This document shows, in pieces, positions 6,957-9,773 of a stretch of DNA of 9,773 nucleotides (its first letter is position 1; every line of letters starts with the position of its first letter). The notes below the pieces were generated by a model. The model saw only the letters and a program-made list of their open reading frames with translations, was not told where the DNA came from and ran no database searches. The stretch lies in NCBI GenBank assembly GCA_030424825.1, contig JAUHWE010000128.1, forward strand, positions 1 through 9,773. The letters run 5' to 3'. Origin of the DNA: Verrucomicrobiia bacterium (lineage in GTDB: Bacteria; Verrucomicrobiota; Verrucomicrobiia; Opitutales; Opitutaceae). Position numbers and translations under genes: made by a program.

Positions 6957-7808
6957 TCAGAGCGAATTCATGGAATTCCGCAGGGCGAACTGGGCAGCCG
7001 CTTCAACCGGAGTCATGCGGGGGTGGCGAATCTCGGCGTTAGGGAAAAGAGCGGATAGTTTCTCCAACATTAGCGTGCGGTAGAGGGTATCTGCGGCACC
7101 CATCCCACCCGTTAGTACGATCGGGAAATTCTCGCTGAGCTTTGCTTGGGTGTGGACTTTATTGACCAGTTGAATAATTGCACTGGCGTTGGCATCTACG
7201 ATTTTACGTGCCAGTAGGTTACCTTCGTGGGAGAGTTGGATTACGGAATTGGCAAGGTTCGAAATAGCGTCTCTCGATTCTGAATCAATTCTAGCGATAC
7301 CCGCATTGACGGCATCCATACCCACTCCGTATCCACTTCCTGGTTCATTGCCATTGGGAAGCCGATTACTCGCCGTATGGAATTCTCCCCGGGCATTTTT
7401 CGCGATACAGGAAGCTCCGGTGCCGGCTATGAGGCATATTCCAGGTTGGTCGCCGAGCGCGGCTTCAAAGGCGATCGAAAGGTCGTGGTTGATTTGCAGG
7501 ATGCTGTCGTTGGCCCATTGAAATCGCGAGAGAGATTTAGCCAGCGAGGATCGCTCTTCAGCGTTGCGGATACCTGCGATACCGCAAAATATTGAGTTTG
7601 CTTTCGCGGCTTTCGAGTCGAGGGAATCCAGTAATTGGGAAACCGCTTCATTGATGCGGTCCCCTGCGACTTGGAAACCAAGATTGTGCGGATTGCAGCC
7701 GGATACAGTAATTGAACTTAGAGAACGACCGCGCGTATCCACTGCCAGTGCCCGCGTATGCGATCCACCACCGTCTATGCCGATAAAAACCTGCGGAGAA
7801 TGTTTCAT
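6957..7808 (-). CDS. BadF/BadG/BcrA/BcrD-family ATPase, N-acetylglucosamine-kinase-like
   Basis: 283 residues, ATG at 7808 read on minus; no clear Shine-Dalgarno precedes it, but the N-terminal motif starts at residue 8, which fits this start. It is an ASKHA-fold kinase: phosphate-1 loop FIGIDGGGSHTRALAVD (8-24), SGCNPHN (37-42), a probable catalytic Asp in NHDLSIAF (D109), phosphate-2 loop CLIAGTGASCIA (125-136) and adenosine motif VLTGGMGAADTLYR (231-244). Length fits the family, whose better known members phosphorylate N-acetylglucosamine or glucosamine in the cytoplasm with ATP. Odd point: the usual GGxGxxLGDEGSG segment reads LPNGNEPGSGYGVG (150-163), keeping only the end. Substrate is therefore uncertain. 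It lies 152 bases downstream of ispG on the same strand and converges on the zinc peptidase across the repeat cluster. Neighbours give no pathway hint; cell-wall amino-sugar recycling is a guess. Confidence 0.8.
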   Translation of the reverse strand: MKHSPQVFIGIDGGGSHTRALAVDTRGRSLSSITVSGCNPHNLGFQVAGDRINEAVSQLLDSLDSKAAKANSIFCGIAGIRNAEERSSLAKSLSRFQWANDSILQINHDLSIAFEAALGDQPGICLIAGTGASCIAKNARGEFHTASNRLPNGNEPGSGYGVGMDAVNAGIARIDSESRDAISNLANSVIQLSHEGNLLARKIVDANASAIIQLVNKVHTQAKLSENFPIVLTGGMGAADTLYRTLMLEKLSALFPNAEIRHPRMTPVEAAAQFALRNSMNSL

Positions 7809-7902
7809 CTAAGAGCCGAGTGAGGTTGGGTGTTTACTCAATGTATCCGATCTTGTGAACTGGTTCCTCGAACTTTGAAACAATCATTGTGAATCGATTC
7901 TA

Positions 7903-7945
7903 CCCTGAGTTCGAATGGGATTGAATTAACCCATTAAAACTCGGG
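7903..7945 (-). terminator. Stem-loop after ispG, possible weak terminator
   Basis: AATGGG (7914-7919) pairs with CCCATT (7930-7935) around a 10-base loop; a 2x2 internal loop then gives GAGTT/AACTC (7907-7911, 7938-7942), and CCC/GGG (7903-7905, 7943-7945) after one bulged base. It starts about 15 bases past the ispG stop on the minus strand. No T-run follows, so intrinsic termination would be inefficient; 3'-end protection is an alternative. Confidence 0.35.
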
Positions 7946-7960
7946 TGGAAATTTGCTGCG

Positions 7961-9772
7961 TTAGCTGGTGACCGGTTCGGGGTCCACCCACTTGTTGTGC
8001 TTCTTAATCAATTCGATGAGCCGGTCGTCCGCCTCTGATTGAGGTATGTTGTACTGGACGCATTCTTTGCCTACATAGAGATTGATTTTTGCGGGCGCTC
8101 CGCCCACATAGCCGAAGTCCGCGTCCGCCATTTCACCGGGACCATTGACGATACAACCCATTATGGCAATTTTTACGCCCTTGAGGTGTCCTGTTTTATC
8201 CCGGATGCGCTGTGTGGTTGATTGCAGGTCGAAAAGGGTTCTTCCACAGCTAGGGCAGGCAACGAATTCCGTTTTAGAAATACGAGCACCAGCCCCCTGG
8301 AGAATGTTGTAGGCGAGTTTCGTTGAACGAACGATTTCCGTTTCGGTTTCTACGCTCACGATATCTCCGATTCCGTCACAGAGGAGGCTGCCAGTAAGGA
8401 TGCTCGCGTCCAGGAGTCGACTGAGGAAGGAGGATGGAGCGGGTTGTGGCAGGTGCTGGTTGCGGATCCAAATAGGGGAGGCGTTGCGCCAGTGCTTGAG
8501 GCGTTCGGCTAGCTGGCGGTACAAGCCGACCTGATGGCTAGGGCGATCTGCAATTAAATTTGATCTCAACGTGATAATCAAATTGCTGGCGGGTTCAGAG
8601 AAAATCCCGTCGACAGTTTCCGGGCTGAGACCGGCGATCGGAATGGCGCCAAAATCGAAACAGATCCGCATAAAGCGTTTGTATTCATTAAATGCGTTGT
8701 CGTCGAAGTCACGGACAAGCGCCAAAGGAATGTCGGAATGCGGCAGCGCTCGAGAAAGCGATTCCAGGTCGATTTCCTGGGGAATCTCTATGACGATGAG
8801 AGAGACTTTGTCCTTTGTGAATTCCGAGAAGCATTGTAGGTATTCAAGTTCCTCGATTTGGTTGATTTTAAAACAAAGTCCTTCGGCTGGGGTATCCTTT
8901 AGCAGAGGTATGTCTTTAGCCAATTCGGACTTTAGGTCCTCAAGTTCCGAAATAGAAAAAGGGGAAAAGGTGAATACGGAGGGTGGCTCCTCCGGTCCGA
9001 TGCTCAGGCTTTTACCCGCAGGGAATGCGTTTGTGTGGCGTCTTTGAAAATGGTACGGGTCGATCGAGTCAGGCTCCCTGTATTCGTTTTCACTCTCGTT
9101 CCAGTTGTACATTGCTTTCCGGGCGATTGCCTCGGCCACGGGAATTTCAATGACGGGATCTTCCGTCAGTGAAACTCGAATGGTGTCTCCCAATCCATCG
9201 GTAAGTAGACTGCCAATACCAATCGCGCTTTTGATTCGACCGTCCTCACCATCACCGGCTTCGGTGACTCCCAGATGCAGAGGGTATTCCATTTTTTCGG
9301 CGTTCATTCGGTCGACGAGCAGACGATACGCTTCGATCATTACTTTGGGATTACTCGATTTCATCGAGAGGATCATATCGTAGAATCCGTGTGACTCACC
9401 AATGCGGAGAAATTCAAGGGCGGATTCGACCATCCCAAGAGGGGTATCGCCGTAGCGATTCATGATTCGGTCGGAAAGCGAACCATGATTGGTTCCGATG
9501 CGCAAGGACCTGCCTAGCTCCTTTGCTCGAAGGACGAGGGGTGAGAAATCCGAGTGAAGCCGATCGAGTTCTTCGTTGTATTGACTATCCGAATATTCTC
9601 TTATCGCGAATTTCTTGTTGTCCGCGTAGTTGCCTGGGTTGACCCGTACTTTCTCGACATGCTCGACTGCCTCCATCGCCGCAGAAGGCAGGAAGTGGAT
9701 ATCCGCTACGAGGGGGTTGCTGAATCCGGCCGCTCTAAATTGGGCGTGAATATCTTTGAGCGCTCGAGCGGC
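7961..9772 (-). CDS. ispG: 4-hydroxy-3-methylbut-2-enyl diphosphate synthase (long-form IspG/GcpE), 5'-truncated
   Basis: The frame runs open to the window edge (first full codon at 9772), so the start is outside; the ATG at 9676 is internal, because PLVADIHF before it and VEKVRVNPGNYAD after it are core IspG motifs. 603 residues are visible. IspG is a cytoplasmic [4Fe-4S] enzyme that converts MEcPP to HMBPP in the MEP isoprenoid pathway. The N-terminal barrel shows RIGTNHGSLSDRIM, GVTEAGDGEDGRIKSAIGIG and DTIRVSLTEDP. The C-terminal reductase part has the cluster cysteines in CPSCGRTLFDL (visible residues 506 and 509) and MGCIVNGPGE (Cys 540, with Glu 547). Between them, about residues 230-460, lies an extra domain absent from the short E. 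coli type; this three-domain form is known from plants, Chlamydiae and Bacteroidetes-related lineages. All key residues are present, so it should be functional. Confidence 0.95.
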   Translation of the reverse strand, partial: AARALKDIHAQFRAAGFSNPLVADIHFLPSAAMEAVEHVEKVRVNPGNYADNKKFAIREYSDSQYNEELDRLHSDFSPLVLRAKELGRSLRIGTNHGSLSDRIMNRYGDTPLGMVESALEFLRIGESHGFYDMILSMKSSNPKVMIEAYRLLVDRMNAEKMEYPLHLGVTEAGDGEDGRIKSAIGIGSLLTDGLGDTIRVSLTEDPVIEIPVAEAIARKAMYNWNESENEYREPDSIDPYHFQRRHTNAFPAGKSLSIGPEEPPSVFTFSPFSISELEDLKSELAKDIPLLKDTPAEGLCFKINQIEELEYLQCFSEFTKDKVSLIVIEIPQEIDLESLSRALPHSDIPLALVRDFDDNAFNEYKRFMRICFDFGAIPIAGLSPETVDGIFSEPASNLIITLRSNLIADRPSHQVGLYRQLAERLKHWRNASPIWIRNQHLPQPAPSSFLSRLLDASILTGSLLCDGIGDIVSVETETEIVRSTKLAYNILQGAGARISKTEFVACPSCGRTLFDLQSTTQRIRDKTGHLKGVKIAIMGCIVNGPGEMADADFGYVGGAPAKINLYVGKECVQYNIPQSEADDRLIELIKKHNKWVDPEPVTS

Positions 9773-9773
9773 G

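Noticed and set aside
6857..7042. 61-codon plus-strand frame crossing the repeat and the kinase end
   Set aside because: It begins inside the inverted repeat and runs antisense into the kinase; no ribosome site.
7891..7900. GAATCGATTC 10-base palindrome as an operator
   Set aside because: Too short and isolated to support as a binding site, with no neighbouring regulator.
8571..9047. 158-codon open frame on the plus strand
   Set aside because: Antisense to the ispG insert region; Ser/Arg-rich shadow translation with no domain.

Overview
The window looks like chromosomal sequence from a Gram-negative, outer-membrane-bearing bacterium of roughly even base composition. The best guess is Verrucomicrobiota (Opitutae/Puniceicoccales-like). 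That rests on a TamB/TamA-type outer-membrane assembly pair, a long-form IspG with an extra central domain, a YugP-type membrane zinc peptidase, and GTAG-headed palindromic repeats between genes. The placement is inference, not proof.

Layout. Bases 2-5562 (+) carry a two-gene unit: a 5'-truncated TamB-like protein followed by a TamA/BamA-like Omp85 barrel protein. Their stop and start codons overlap as ATGA, so translation is probably coupled. Together they would span the envelope and help insert or deliver outer-membrane components; the order tamB-tamA is the reverse of E. coli. After a 208-base gap with two small hairpins comes a membrane-embedded zinc metallopeptidase (5771-6499, +).

Bases 6500-6956 lie between convergent genes and hold no convincing gene. 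They are packed with palindromic repeats: five GTAGGG-headed REP-like units in alternating orientation, then a separate perfect 21-bp inverted repeat whose arms are themselves palindromes. This is the most unusual part of the window.

Bases 6957-9772 (-) carry a BadF/BadG-type sugar kinase (N-acetylglucosamine-kinase-like) and, upstream of it, a 5'-truncated ispG of the MEP isoprenoid pathway. A 152-base spacer with an imperfect stem-loop separates them, so co-transcription is possible but not shown.

The genes are mostly housekeeping functions (envelope biogenesis, membrane proteolysis, amino-sugar phosphorylation, isoprenoid synthesis). I see no phage, transposase, CRISPR or defence genes. 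No clearly new multi-gene system is evident; the repeat cluster is the best candidate for follow-up.
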